Shown piece after piece: positions 16,888-24,964 of a stretch of DNA of 64,000 nt. Each line of letters starts with the position of its first letter. Position 1 is the stretch's first letter. The DNA is taken from NCBI GenBank assembly GCA_035259385.1, contig DATFWL010000659.1:6006-70005 (forward strand), in the 5' to 3' direction. The notes beneath the pieces are model-generated. The model worked only from the letters and a program-made list of their open reading frames with translations, had not been told where the DNA came from and did no database searches. The position numbers and the translations under genes are program-made. The stretch is from QHWK01 sp035259385. Its GTDB lineage: Bacteria; Acidobacteriota; Vicinamibacteria; Vicinamibacterales; CAVVIG01.

Positions 16888-18912
16888 ATGTGGTACTACC
16901 GACGGCTCGAGAGCGGGCTGGTCGTGATGCAGACCCGGCGCGAGTTCGCCGAGCAGCTCGAGGAGCTGCAGCGGATCTGCTTTCCCACGCTCGACGACGC
17001 CGAACGGTTCAAGGCGGCACATTACCGACACCACGTCGATCTGTTCGAGGACGGACAGTTCGTCGTCCTCGACGGCGATCGCGTCGTCGGCGCGACGACG
17101 ACGCTGCGGCTGGCGTTCGACTTCGATCACATCGACCACACCTTCGCCGAGATCATTCAAGGCGGCTGGCTCACCTCGCATCAGCGCGCGGGCGAGTGGC
17201 TCTACGGCGCCGACGTGGGCGTCAGTCCCGGGTATCGCGGGCGGGGAATCGGCACGGCGTTGTACGCCGCGCGGCAGGAAACCGTCTGGCGGCTCGGCCT
17301 GAAGGGGCAGGTCACGGCAGGCATGATCCGCGACTACGGCGCCGTGAAAGGCCGGATGACCGCACAGGACTACTACCGGGGCGTGGTCGAGGGACGGGTG
17401 AAGGATTCGACGCTGTCGATGCAGCTCGGTGTCGGCTTTGCGCCGCGAGCGCTCCTCGAGAACTACCTTCACGATCCAGCGTCGGACAACTACAGCGTCC
17501 TTCTGGTACTCCCTGCGAATCGGGAGGTGCAGGGCGCGTCCCGGACGCATGCCATGTCGTACATCCGCGTGAACACGGAGGTGCCCGGGCCGCGGGCCCG
17601 CGATCTGATCGCCCGCCGGGCCGCGGCAGCGCCCGCCGGCCTCGGCCGCGCGACCGACGTCGTGGTCGAGCGCGCCGACGGCGGACTGGTCTTCGACGTG
17701 GACGGCAACACATTCATCGATCTCGCCGGCGGCATCGGCATGCTGGCGGTCGGTCACGCGCCGGCGCGGGTCGTGAAAGCGATCCAGGATCAGGCCGCGA
17801 AGTACGTGCATCCGTGCGCGCTCGTCACCACCTATGAGCCGTACGTCCGGCTGGCGGAACTCCTCAACGAGATCACGCCAGGCTCGTTCCCGAAGAAGAC
17901 CATTCTCGCCAACAGCGGCGCAGAAGCCGTCGAGAACGCCGTCCATCTGTCACGCAAGCACACCGGACGTCCGTCGATCATCTGCTTCGAAGGCGGCTAT
18001 CACGGCCGGACGCTGCTGACGCTGAGCCTGACGAGCAAGTACGGGCTCTTCAAGAGCGGCTTCGGCCCGTTCGCGCCGGAGATCGTCCGGCTGCCGATTC
18101 CGCAGCTCTATCGCCGGCCAAAGGGGATGACCGACGACGAGTACGTGGACTTCGGCATCCGTCAGCTCGAGCATGCATTCATCGCGCAGGTCGATCCGAA
18201 GGCGGTGGCCGCGATTCTGGTCGAGCCGGTGCAGGGTGAGGCCGGCTTCGTGCCGGTGCCGGCGCGCTTTCTCGCCCGCATCCGCGAACTGTGCACGGAG
18301 CACGGCATCGTGATGATCGCCGACGAGGTGCAGTGCGGCATGGGCCGGACGGCCCGCCTGTTCGCGGTCGAGCACTACGGCGTGGTTCCGGATCTCATCA
18401 CGATTGCCAAGTCGCTCGGCGCGGGGATGCCGATTGCAGCGGTCACGGGACGCGCCGAGATCCTCGATTCGGCGCACCTTGGCGGCGTCGGCGGCACCTA
18501 CGGCGGCAGCCCGGTCGCCTGCGCCGCGGCACTCGAAGCGATCGACATGATTCGGCAGCCGGAGTTCCTGGCGCACGCCGCGCGGCTCGGCGACGTCATG
18601 CGCGAGGTGTTGAACGGCTGGAGGGCGCGCTGGCCGGTGGTCGGCGACGTTCGCGGCCTCGGGCCGATGATGGTGGTCGAGTTCGTGGCCGATCGCGAGA
18701 GCCGCCAGCCGGCGCCGCCGGAACTGACCCTGGCGATCATCCGCAAGGCGGTGGCGAACGGCGTCGTCGTCATGCGTGCCGGACTGTTCAGTAACTGCGT
18801 GCGCCTGCTGCCGCCGTTGACGATGCCCGAGGAGATGCTGCGCGAAGGACTCGGCGCGCTGGAGGCTGCCGTCGCAGCGGTTGCCGTCGGCCCCGCTGTC
18901 GCGTCGGTCTGA
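16888..18912 (+). CDS. GNAT acetyltransferase fused to class III (GABA-type) aminotransferase
   Basis: Protein of 674 residues with two enzymes in one chain. Residues 1-215 are a GNAT domain; its acetyl-CoA loop is VSPGYRGRGIGTALYAARQE near 112-131. Residues about 223-665 are a complete PLP aminotransferase: NSGAEAVENAVHLSR, YHGRTLLTLSLTSK, the ILVEPVQGE and MIADEVQCGMGRT motifs, and the PLP lysine in ITIAKSLGAGMP. It most resembles 4-aminobutyrate or omega-amino acid aminotransferases. An internal ATG at 17554 (MSYIRVNT) is where a free-standing aminotransferase would begin. Two closely spaced genes follow on the same strand (14- and 10-base gaps); the last encodes a spermidine-dehydrogenase-like enzyme, so the likely role is removing the amino group from 4-aminobutyrate or a related amine. 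The GNAT half may acetylate the amine. An ectoine-like diaminobutyrate route is a weaker alternative. Confidence 0.85.
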   Translation: MWYYRRLESGLVVMQTRREFAEQLEELQRICFPTLDDAERFKAAHYRHHVDLFEDGQFVVLDGDRVVGATTTLRLAFDFDHIDHTFAEIIQGGWLTSHQRAGEWLYGADVGVSPGYRGRGIGTALYAARQETVWRLGLKGQVTAGMIRDYGAVKGRMTAQDYYRGVVEGRVKDSTLSMQLGVGFAPRALLENYLHDPASDNYSVLLVLPANREVQGASRTHAMSYIRVNTEVPGPRARDLIARRAAAAPAGLGRATDVVVERADGGLVFDVDGNTFIDLAGGIGMLAVGHAPARVVKAIQDQAAKYVHPCALVTTYEPYVRLAELLNEITPGSFPKKTILANSGAEAVENAVHLSRKHTGRPSIICFEGGYHGRTLLTLSLTSKYGLFKSGFGPFAPEIVRLPIPQLYRRPKGMTDDEYVDFGIRQLEHAFIAQVDPKAVAAILVEPVQGEAGFVPVPARFLARIRELCTEHGIVMIADEVQCGMGRTARLFAVEHYGVVPDLITIAKSLGAGMPIAAVTGRAEILDSAHLGGVGGTYGGSPVACAAALEAIDMIRQPEFLAHAARLGDVMREVLNGWRARWPVVGDVRGLGPMMVVEFVADRESRQPAPPELTLAIIRKAVANGVVVMRAGLFSNCVRLLPPLTMPEEMLREGLGALEAAVAAVAVGPAVASV

Positions 18913-18926
18913 GATCCGAGGTCGGC

Positions 18927-20501
18927 GTGCTGGATCTGGCTCTCTACAACGGCACGGTGCTCACGCAGGCGACGCCGGCCCGCGCGACTGCTGTTGGCGT
19001 GTGTGACCGCCGGATTGTTGTCGTCGGCGATGATCGGACGGTGCTGTCGGCGGCCGGCCCGGCGACGCGCCGCATCGATCTGGCGGGCCGCTGCCTCACA
19101 CCGGGGTTCAACGACGCACACGCCCACATCTGGAAGATCGGTCATCTGCTCACGACCATGCTCGATCTGAGGCGAGTGGGCAGCCTCGGCGAGCTCGTCG
19201 CGCGGGTGGCCGACTTCGGCGCGCGGTTGCCCGACGGGGCGTGGCTGCTCGGCCGCGGCTTCAACGAGGCGGCGTTTCCCGAACGGCGAGCGCCGACGCG
19301 CGACGATCTGGATCGCGCGGCGCCGGCGCGGCCGGCGGTGCTGACCCGGACGTGCGGACACATCTACGCGGCCAACAGCGCGGCGCTGAATCAGGCGGGG
19401 ATCGGAGTGGATACCGATGCGCCCGCCGGCGGCGTGATCGAGCGCGACGAGCGCGGCCGTCCCACCGGCCTGCTCCATGAGACCGCGATGGGGTTGATCA
19501 ATCGCTCGATGCCGCCGCCGACTGCCGGCGATCTCGAGGCGATGATCGCGGCTGGCTTGCGTCATCAGCTGTCGCTCGGCATCACCTCGTCCGCCGACTG
19601 CGGCGTCGCCCCGTCGCTGCTCGACGTCTACCGTGCGGTCGACGCCAGACGCGCGTTGCCGGCGCGGATCAACGTCATGCCGCTGCGCCGCGTCGACGGC
19701 GTCGCCCGGCCGGTGCCGCTGCCCGAGCGATTCGTGTCGGATCAGCTCCGCGTGGACACGGCGAAGTTTCTCGCCGACGGCGGCCTGAGCGGCGCGACCG
19801 CGGCGTTGAGCGTCGCCTACCGGCACGAACCGCGCGCCGGCGTGCTGCGCTTCGACGACGAGGAGCTGCGGGCACTGTGCCGCGAGACGCACGACGCCGG
19901 CTGGCGGATCGCGACCCACGCGATCGGCGACGTCGCGATCGATCAGATCCTCGGCATTTACGAATCGCTCGGGCCGCATCCGCTCGGTCTGGCGCATCGC
20001 ATCGAGCATTTCGGGCTGCCGGACAGCACGCAGCTTGGCCGCGCGGCATCGCTCGGCGTCATCGCGGCGCCGCAGACGATCTTCATCCACAGCCTGGGAC
20101 GGAACTTTCGCGCCTACCTGCCCGATTCGTTCCTGCCGCGCACGTATCCGGTCCGGGCGATGCTCGACGCCGGTGTGCGCGTCGCGCTGTCGTCGGATGC
20201 GCCGGTCGTCGACGACGACAATCCGCTCGCAGGGATGAGGGCCGCGATCACGAGGCGTGACGCGGACGGTCAGCTGATTGCACCGGACCAGGCGATCAGC
20301 GCGAGGGAAGCCTTGTTCGCGTACACGATGGGCGGCGCGATCGCGAGCGGCGACGCGGACAATCGCGGCAGCATCGAGCCGGGCAAGTGGGCGGACCTGG
20401 CCGTGCTGACCGGGAACCCTCTCGAGCAGGATGCCGACGCGCTCACCGATCTGACCGTCGATCTCACGATGCTTGGCGGGCGGATCGTCTACGAGGCATA
20501 G
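18927..20501 (+). CDS. YtcJ-like amidohydrolase
   Basis: Metal-dependent hydrolase of 524 residues starting at GTG 18927, with GAGG a few bases upstream. The amidohydrolase metal ligands are visible: HAH in GFNDAHAHIW, a lysine in AKFLADGGLSGAT, THAIGD, AHRIEHFG and the aspartate in LSSDAPVVDDDNP. Flanking beta-sandwich pieces (LALYNGTVLT at the start, GGRIVYEA at the end) match the composite amidohydrolase fold of the YtcJ/formamide-deformylase group. It lacks a signal peptide. It lies 14 bases after the aminotransferase fusion and 10 bases before the spermidine-dehydrogenase-like gene. It may therefore hydrolyse an N-acyl or N-formyl amine in the same pathway, for example an acetylated polyamine. 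The substrate is inference only. Confidence 0.85.
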   Translation: MLDLALYNGTVLTQATPARATAVGVCDRRIVVVGDDRTVLSAAGPATRRIDLAGRCLTPGFNDAHAHIWKIGHLLTTMLDLRRVGSLGELVARVADFGARLPDGAWLLGRGFNEAAFPERRAPTRDDLDRAAPARPAVLTRTCGHIYAANSAALNQAGIGVDTDAPAGGVIERDERGRPTGLLHETAMGLINRSMPPPTAGDLEAMIAAGLRHQLSLGITSSADCGVAPSLLDVYRAVDARRALPARINVMPLRRVDGVARPVPLPERFVSDQLRVDTAKFLADGGLSGATAALSVAYRHEPRAGVLRFDDEELRALCRETHDAGWRIATHAIGDVAIDQILGIYESLGPHPLGLAHRIEHFGLPDSTQLGRAASLGVIAAPQTIFIHSLGRNFRAYLPDSFLPRTYPVRAMLDAGVRVALSSDAPVVDDDNPLAGMRAAITRRDADGQLIAPDQAISAREALFAYTMGGAIASGDADNRGSIEPGKWADLAVLTGNPLEQDADALTDLTVDLTMLGGRIVYEA

Positions 20502-20511
20502 GACAACAGCC

Positions 20512-22512
20512 ATGGCACACGACGAGGATCGCCATCACGCACGCGAGCGCGAGCTCGGGATGTACCGGGCCATCGCGCGGCGCGACTTCCTCAACGGCAT
20601 CGCGGTTGGCGTCGGCGCGACGGTCGCCGGCCGCATCGCCTCCGGCATCCCCGGCCTCGAGGCGATGCTCGACGCGGCCGCGTTCGCGCAGGACGCGCCT
20701 GGATACTATCCGCCGGCGCTGACCGGCATGCGCGGCAGCCACGACGGTTCGTTCGAGGTCTCACACGCGCTTCGCGACAATCGCTTCTGGACGTCGTCGA
20801 CGCGACCGCTGACCACCAACGAGAGCTACGACCTGGTGATCGTCGGCGGGGGGATCAGCGGGCTCGCGGCCGCGTACTTTTTCCGCGAGAAATCGCCGTC
20901 GGCGCGCGTGCTCGTTCTCGACAACCACGACGACTTCGGCGGCCACGCGAAGCGCAACGAGTTCCGCCCGGGCGGCACGCTGTGGATGGCCAATGGCGGC
21001 ACCGCGGGCATTTCGTCGCCGTTCGCCTACAGCGCCGAGGCCCTCCGGCTCATGTCGGCGATCGGCATCGATCCGGTGGCGCTGTCGGCCGAGGCGACCA
21101 GGGCGGCGGATCGATCCGTCTTCGCCGGTTTGCAGAACGCATACTTCTTCGACAAGGAAACGTTCGGCGCCGATCGCCTCGTGGTCGGCACGCCCGGCGG
21201 CGGCCGCGGCCGCGCCGGCGGCGGCGCGGGCACGACCTGGGAGGAGTTCCTGGCCAGGACGCCGTTGTCGGCGCAGGTGCAGAAGGACATCGCGCGCCTG
21301 GAGACCGCGCGCGTGGACTACATGCCGGGCCTGTCGAACGAACAGAAGAAAGATCGTCTGTCGCGGATCAGCTACAAGGACTTCCTCCTGAACGTCGTCA
21401 AGGTCCATCCGGACGTGATTCCGTTCTACCAGGTCCGGACGCATGGGCTGTACGGCATCGGCATCGACGCGGTCGGCGCGCTGGAGTGCTGGGGCTATCG
21501 CTATCCCGGCTTCGACGGGATGAATCTCGATCCGAAAGCGACCGGCCGGATGAGCTATACCGCGCGCGGCGACGCGACGCCCAAGGCGCCATACAACTTC
21601 CATTTTCCGGACGGCAATGCGTCGGTCGCGAGGTTGCTGGTGCGCGCGCTGATTCCAGACGCGCTGCCGGGCCGGACGGCGCAGGACAGCGTGCTCGCGA
21701 AGGTGGACTACCGTGCGCTGGACCGCGACAACGCGCCGGTCCGCATCCGGTTGAGCAGCACGGCGGCCCGCGTGCGCCATGTCGGCGCGCAGGGCTCGGC
21801 GCAGGACGTCGAGGTGTCGTACGGCCGCGACGGGAAAGTCTACAGCGTGCGCGGCAAACGCGTCGTGCTCGCGTGCTGGAACATGATGATTCCGTACATC
21901 TGTCCGGAACTGCCGGCGGCGCAGAAAGAAGCGCTCAAGTACGGCGTCAAGGTGCCGCTCGTCTACACGAGCGTGTCGTTGCGCAACTGGACCGCGTTCA
22001 AGAAGCTCGGCATCAACGGGGCCAACACGCCAGGCATGTACCACACGGGCGTCCGGCTCGAGATGCCGACCGTGATCGGCGGCTACGATCCGACGCCGAA
22101 GTCGCCGGACGATCCGATTCTCGTGCGCATGACGCGGACGCCGTGCAAGCCCGGCCTGCCGGCCCGCGATCAGCAGCGCGCCGGGCACGTCGAGCTCCTC
22201 ACCACGCCGTTTCGAACCTTCGAGCTGAAGATTCGCGATCAGCTGGCGCGCGTGCTGGCCGGCGGCGGCTTCGACGCGGCGCGCGACATCGACGCGATCA
22301 CCGTCAACCGGTGGCCGCACGGCTATGCCTACGAATACAACCCGCTGTGGGATCCCGACTGGCCCGAGGGGCAGTCGCCGTGCGAGATCGGACGCAAGCC
22401 GTTCGGACGCATCACGATTGCGAACTCCGACGCCGGCGCCGCCGCGTACACCGATTCGGCCATCGATCAGGCCTATCGCGCGGTCAAGGAGCTCACGGAA
22501 ACGGGGGGCTAG
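20512..22512 (+). CDS. Spermidine-dehydrogenase-like FAD oxidoreductase, Tat-exported
   Basis: Flavoprotein of 666 residues from the ATG at 20512. The N-terminus has a twin-arginine-type signal (ARRDFLNGIAVGVG), so it probably acts in the periplasm. The dinucleotide-binding motif is LVIVGGGISGLAAAYFF, followed by LDNHDDFGGHAKRNEF, a segment I associate with spermidine dehydrogenases. The C-terminal FAD part contains ITVNRWPHGYAYEYNPL and RITIANSDAGAAAYTDSAIDQAYRAV. The known enzyme oxidises spermidine to aminopropyl/aminobutyl fragments that feed into 4-aminobutyrate. This fits the GABA-type aminotransferase two genes upstream and defines the run as probable polyamine catabolism. It carries a Gly/Arg-rich insert (TPGGGRGRAGGGAGT) near residue 235. 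The stop codon lies in the left arm of a palindromic repeat. Confidence 0.8.
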   Translation: MAHDEDRHHARERELGMYRAIARRDFLNGIAVGVGATVAGRIASGIPGLEAMLDAAAFAQDAPGYYPPALTGMRGSHDGSFEVSHALRDNRFWTSSTRPLTTNESYDLVIVGGGISGLAAAYFFREKSPSARVLVLDNHDDFGGHAKRNEFRPGGTLWMANGGTAGISSPFAYSAEALRLMSAIGIDPVALSAEATRAADRSVFAGLQNAYFFDKETFGADRLVVGTPGGGRGRAGGGAGTTWEEFLARTPLSAQVQKDIARLETARVDYMPGLSNEQKKDRLSRISYKDFLLNVVKVHPDVIPFYQVRTHGLYGIGIDAVGALECWGYRYPGFDGMNLDPKATGRMSYTARGDATPKAPYNFHFPDGNASVARLLVRALIPDALPGRTAQDSVLAKVDYRALDRDNAPVRIRLSSTAARVRHVGAQGSAQDVEVSYGRDGKVYSVRGKRVVLACWNMMIPYICPELPAAQKEALKYGVKVPLVYTSVSLRNWTAFKKLGINGANTPGMYHTGVRLEMPTVIGGYDPTPKSPDDPILVRMTRTPCKPGLPARDQQRAGHVELLTTPFRTFELKIRDQLARVLAGGGFDAARDIDAITVNRWPHGYAYEYNPLWDPDWPEGQSPCEIGRKPFGRITIANSDAGAAAYTDSAIDQAYRAVKELTETGG

Positions 22513-22667
22513 GGGCTGGGGGCTAGCTGACGCTCGGCTGAAGCCTTCGCGCTACGCTCGGCTGAAGCCTTCGCGCTACGCTCGGCTGGAGCCTTCGCGC
22601 TACGCTCGGCTGAAGCTTTCGCGCTACGGCGACGTTGTCGAATATAGCTAGCCCCGAGCCCCTAGCC
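22507..22667. repeat. Palindromic element with 22-bp arms around four 24-bp tandem copies
   Basis: The left arm (22507-22528, beginning GGCTAGGGGCTGGGGG) and right arm (22646-22667, ending GAGCCCCTAGCC) are inverted with one mismatch in 22. Between them sit four head-to-tail 24-bp units at 22531-22554, 22555-22578, 22579-22602 and 22603-22626; only two bases differ across the set. Each unit contains CGGCTGAAGCC, which is also found in the outer arms of the element at 14237-14367. The left arm covers the stop codon of the flavoprotein gene (22510-22512). Confidence 0.85.
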
Positions 22668-22690
22668 GCTGGCCGGACCGTGTTGGCGAC

Positions 22691-24133
22691 TCATCGCGCG
22701 TGAGCGGCCGCCCATCGAAGCAGCAGATGCAACGCCGCCGTCGGGAAGATCGTGAACAACCCGGAAATCGCCGTGGACACCATCACCAGCAGGAACACGA
22801 CGACGCTCAACATGGCCGCCACCAGACACACGAGCGCGCCGCCGAACAGCGCGAGCGGCCACGGGATCGACCGCCGCGCCCGCTTCGGCGACACGTGCGC
22901 GCCCATCCGTCTGAGCGCTGCGACGCGCTTCTCGGGCGACGGAACGATCGGCACGATCGATCGGCCGAACGGACCGCTGTGCGCGCGCGGGTCGGCGACG
23001 GCGAGGTGCGCGGTCCACGGCGTGATCGCCGCGGGGCTGTCGGCAATCGCGACCAGCGCACCGGCCAGCGCGTCGGGATTGCGCGTGAGCTGCACCGCCG
23101 TCGCGTCCGCCATGTACTTGCGCTGCCGCCAGGCGAACGCGATGAGCGGCTGCAGGAACATCTGGCTGACGAGGCCGCTCAGAAAGCCGGTGAGAAGCAC
23201 CGGGCCCATGAGCGGCATCATCAGCCACTCGCGCCAGGTGAGCGAGCGACCGCTCGGCGACGGCGTCGCGGCGCGCTCCGCTGAGGGCGGGTCGTGGAAC
23301 GGCTCGGTGAGCGAGCTGAGCAGCGCCAGCGTTCCGGCTGACTTCGGCGCGACGAACACCCTCCAGAGCTTCATCGCATACGCCATCGCGTGCTGATCGG
23401 TGAACGAGGAGCCGACGCGCGCGAGCAGGCCGAACAGCGATAGCGTGGTGGTCACGCGGACGCCGATCGGCATGTCGCCGTCGACCACCGACGCGATCAG
23501 GTGCGCGATCATCCCCTCGAGCGACTCACGCGTGAGGTGTGCGGCCAGCGCCGCGCCGACGAGCAGCGTCACGTGCGCCTCGTCGGTCCCGCAGGCCGCA
23601 GCGTTGAACCCGCCCGGGACGATCAGCACGCGCGGCGGCGGGATGCCGGCGGCAATCGCCATTTCTTCCACGACATTGGCGAGCCGCTCTTCCTGCAGCA
23701 CGGTTCGATCCGGCGCCCGGCCGGGAACGTCTCCGCCGGTGAAGAGCGGCGACATCGTCCACGCACGGCGCAGCGCGTACGCGGCAATCACCATCAGCGC
23801 AACGCCCGGCGCCGCCAGGATGAGGCCCGTCCGCACCAGCAGCGCCGTGTCGACCGTGGCCGACTCGGACAGGGTGTCGATCTGCCGCCCCAGGCTTCCC
23901 AGAAGATCCGGTGTCGGCGTGAAGAAATTCAGCGCATCGAGCAGCAGCCCGATCGCGCAGTAGAGCAACGGCGCCATCAGGATCGCCACCACGATCGCGA
24001 GCACCGCGACCGCAACCGCGCAGGCAGTCGTGACCCGCCAGGCCGCGCGCTGATGCCGCTCGATGGCCGCGTCGAACGTCTCCCGGTCGGTGACCGTGTA
24101 CTGTGTTCTCGCGTCCGCCGGATGTGCGTTCAT
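22691..24133 (-). CDS. HtpX/M48-like membrane protein lacking the zinc-protease motif
   Basis: Protein of 480 residues with hydrophobic segments near residues 33-70, 103-122, 315-340 and 425-465, laid out like M48 membrane proteases (two N-terminal segments, a soluble domain, a C-terminal pair). The soluble part aligns with M48 around EERLANVVEEMAIAAGIPPPRVLI and the stretch from TRESLEGMIAH. The catalytic HExxH that should follow reads HLIAS, so the catalytic Glu and second His are missing. The usual Glu in the RExxAD-type third-ligand motif is Lys (RKYMADATAVQLTRNP). It is therefore probably not a zinc protease and may act as a regulatory or structural homologue. It is a single gene convergent with the polyamine operon; nothing nearby explains its role. 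Confidence 0.75.
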   Translation of the reverse strand: MNAHPADARTQYTVTDRETFDAAIERHQRAAWRVTTACAVAVAVLAIVVAILMAPLLYCAIGLLLDALNFFTPTPDLLGSLGRQIDTLSESATVDTALLVRTGLILAAPGVALMVIAAYALRRAWTMSPLFTGGDVPGRAPDRTVLQEERLANVVEEMAIAAGIPPPRVLIVPGGFNAAACGTDEAHVTLLVGAALAAHLTRESLEGMIAHLIASVVDGDMPIGVRVTTTLSLFGLLARVGSSFTDQHAMAYAMKLWRVFVAPKSAGTLALLSSLTEPFHDPPSAERAATPSPSGRSLTWREWLMMPLMGPVLLTGFLSGLVSQMFLQPLIAFAWRQRKYMADATAVQLTRNPDALAGALVAIADSPAAITPWTAHLAVADPRAHSGPFGRSIVPIVPSPEKRVAALRRMGAHVSPKRARRSIPWPLALFGGALVCLVAAMLSVVVFLLVMVSTAISGLFTIFPTAALHLLLRWAAAHAR

Positions 24134-24207
24134 CAGAGTCGCAGTCTAGCAGCGGCGGCCGTTGCCTCCGCATGCCGCTGTCATGCTCAGAAAAGCCTGC
24201 TGTCTCC

Positions 24208-24247
24208 CACGAAGACCCGAAGGCACGAAGGGACGCGAAGGGCGACG
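24208..24247. repeat. Degenerate CGAAG repeat
   Basis: Five copies of a CGAAG core spaced 6-9 bases apart (ACGAAGACCCGAAGGCACG and onwards) lie in the 189-base gap between the M48-like gene and the metal-uptake operon. A two-copy version (CGCGAAGACGCGAAG) sits near 15795. No other structure was seen in this gap. Confidence 0.45.
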
Positions 24248-24322
24248 CTGGCCGCGATCATGACGGCGAAGTGACCGGACCTCTCCAGGTTCGATGTCGC
24301 GCGAAGGCTTTGACGGCGGGCG

Positions 24323-24964
24323 TCAGCGGCGGGTGGCCGCTCGCGCGGGACCGACCGCGTAGAGCTGCGTCCATCCTTCCGCCTGCGGCATGCGGACCAG
24401 TCGGGGTGCGATCGCGCCGCCGTCGGCGTGGACCCACGTCGACACGTGCAGCATGCCGCCGTCCGGGAGCCGGTGGTGTTCCTCGTCTTCGAACGTCTGA
24501 TCGGGCGGCACGCCAGGCGTCGGCTCGGTCACGAGGAGCAGCCACGCCGGAAGGCCCGCGGTCGTCGGCACGCCGACGTAGTTCACCGTCGTGCCGCCCT
24601 GCTCGAGTTGCCACTGATAGCTCGATCGCTGCGTGGGATCGCGCGCGAACGGTGGAATGCCCGCGGCGGCGAGCGAATCGGGCGTCGGCCAGGCATTGGC
24701 CGTCGCACGCGCGGCCTCGGCTTCCAGTAGTCCTTCCTGCAGCTCCCTGAACATGCGTTGCTCTGCCGGGACGCGGTCGGCGATCAGCTTCTGAAACGGC
24801 AGCAGGTTCCGCTGCCGCGGCGCATTGCCGCCGACCCCGGCCATCATCGCGACGTAGATCCACACGCCGACGACGATGCTCATCGACGCGCGAACCACCG
24901 CCAGCAGCTCGGCGCGCGCCGACAGCGTCTGGACCTGCACACGGCGCGACGCCGTCGCGCTCAT
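24323..24964 (-). CDS. Small membrane-anchored protein of the metal ABC operon (copy 2)
   Basis: Protein of 213 residues. Its ATG at 24964 overlaps the permease stop as ATGA, so it is translationally coupled. There is one N-terminal membrane segment (residues about 25-45), then a soluble domain with NLLPFQKLIADRVPAEQRMF, RSSYQWQLEQGGTTVNYVG, WLLLVTEP and DEEHHRLPDGGMLHVSTW. The paired histidines and acidic residues in DEEHHRLPDG could bind metal. It is clearly paralogous to the product of 27472-28065 in the same operon. I believe small proteins of this kind accompany zinc-type ABC transporters (DUF6162-like), but I am not certain of the family name. Likely role: a membrane-tethered, outward-facing accessory of metal uptake. 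Confidence 0.7.
   Translation of the reverse strand: MSATASRRVQVQTLSARAELLAVVRASMSIVVGVWIYVAMMAGVGGNAPRQRNLLPFQKLIADRVPAEQRMFRELQEGLLEAEAARATANAWPTPDSLAAAGIPPFARDPTQRSSYQWQLEQGGTTVNYVGVPTTAGLPAWLLLVTEPTPGVPPDQTFEDEEHHRLPDGGMLHVSTWVHADGGAIAPRLVRMPQAEGWTQLYAVGPARAATRR

Noticed and set aside
22531..22626. CRISPR array interpretation of the four 24-bp copies
   Set aside because: The copies are contiguous, with no spacers, and no cas genes are present; this is a tandem repeat in a palindromic element.
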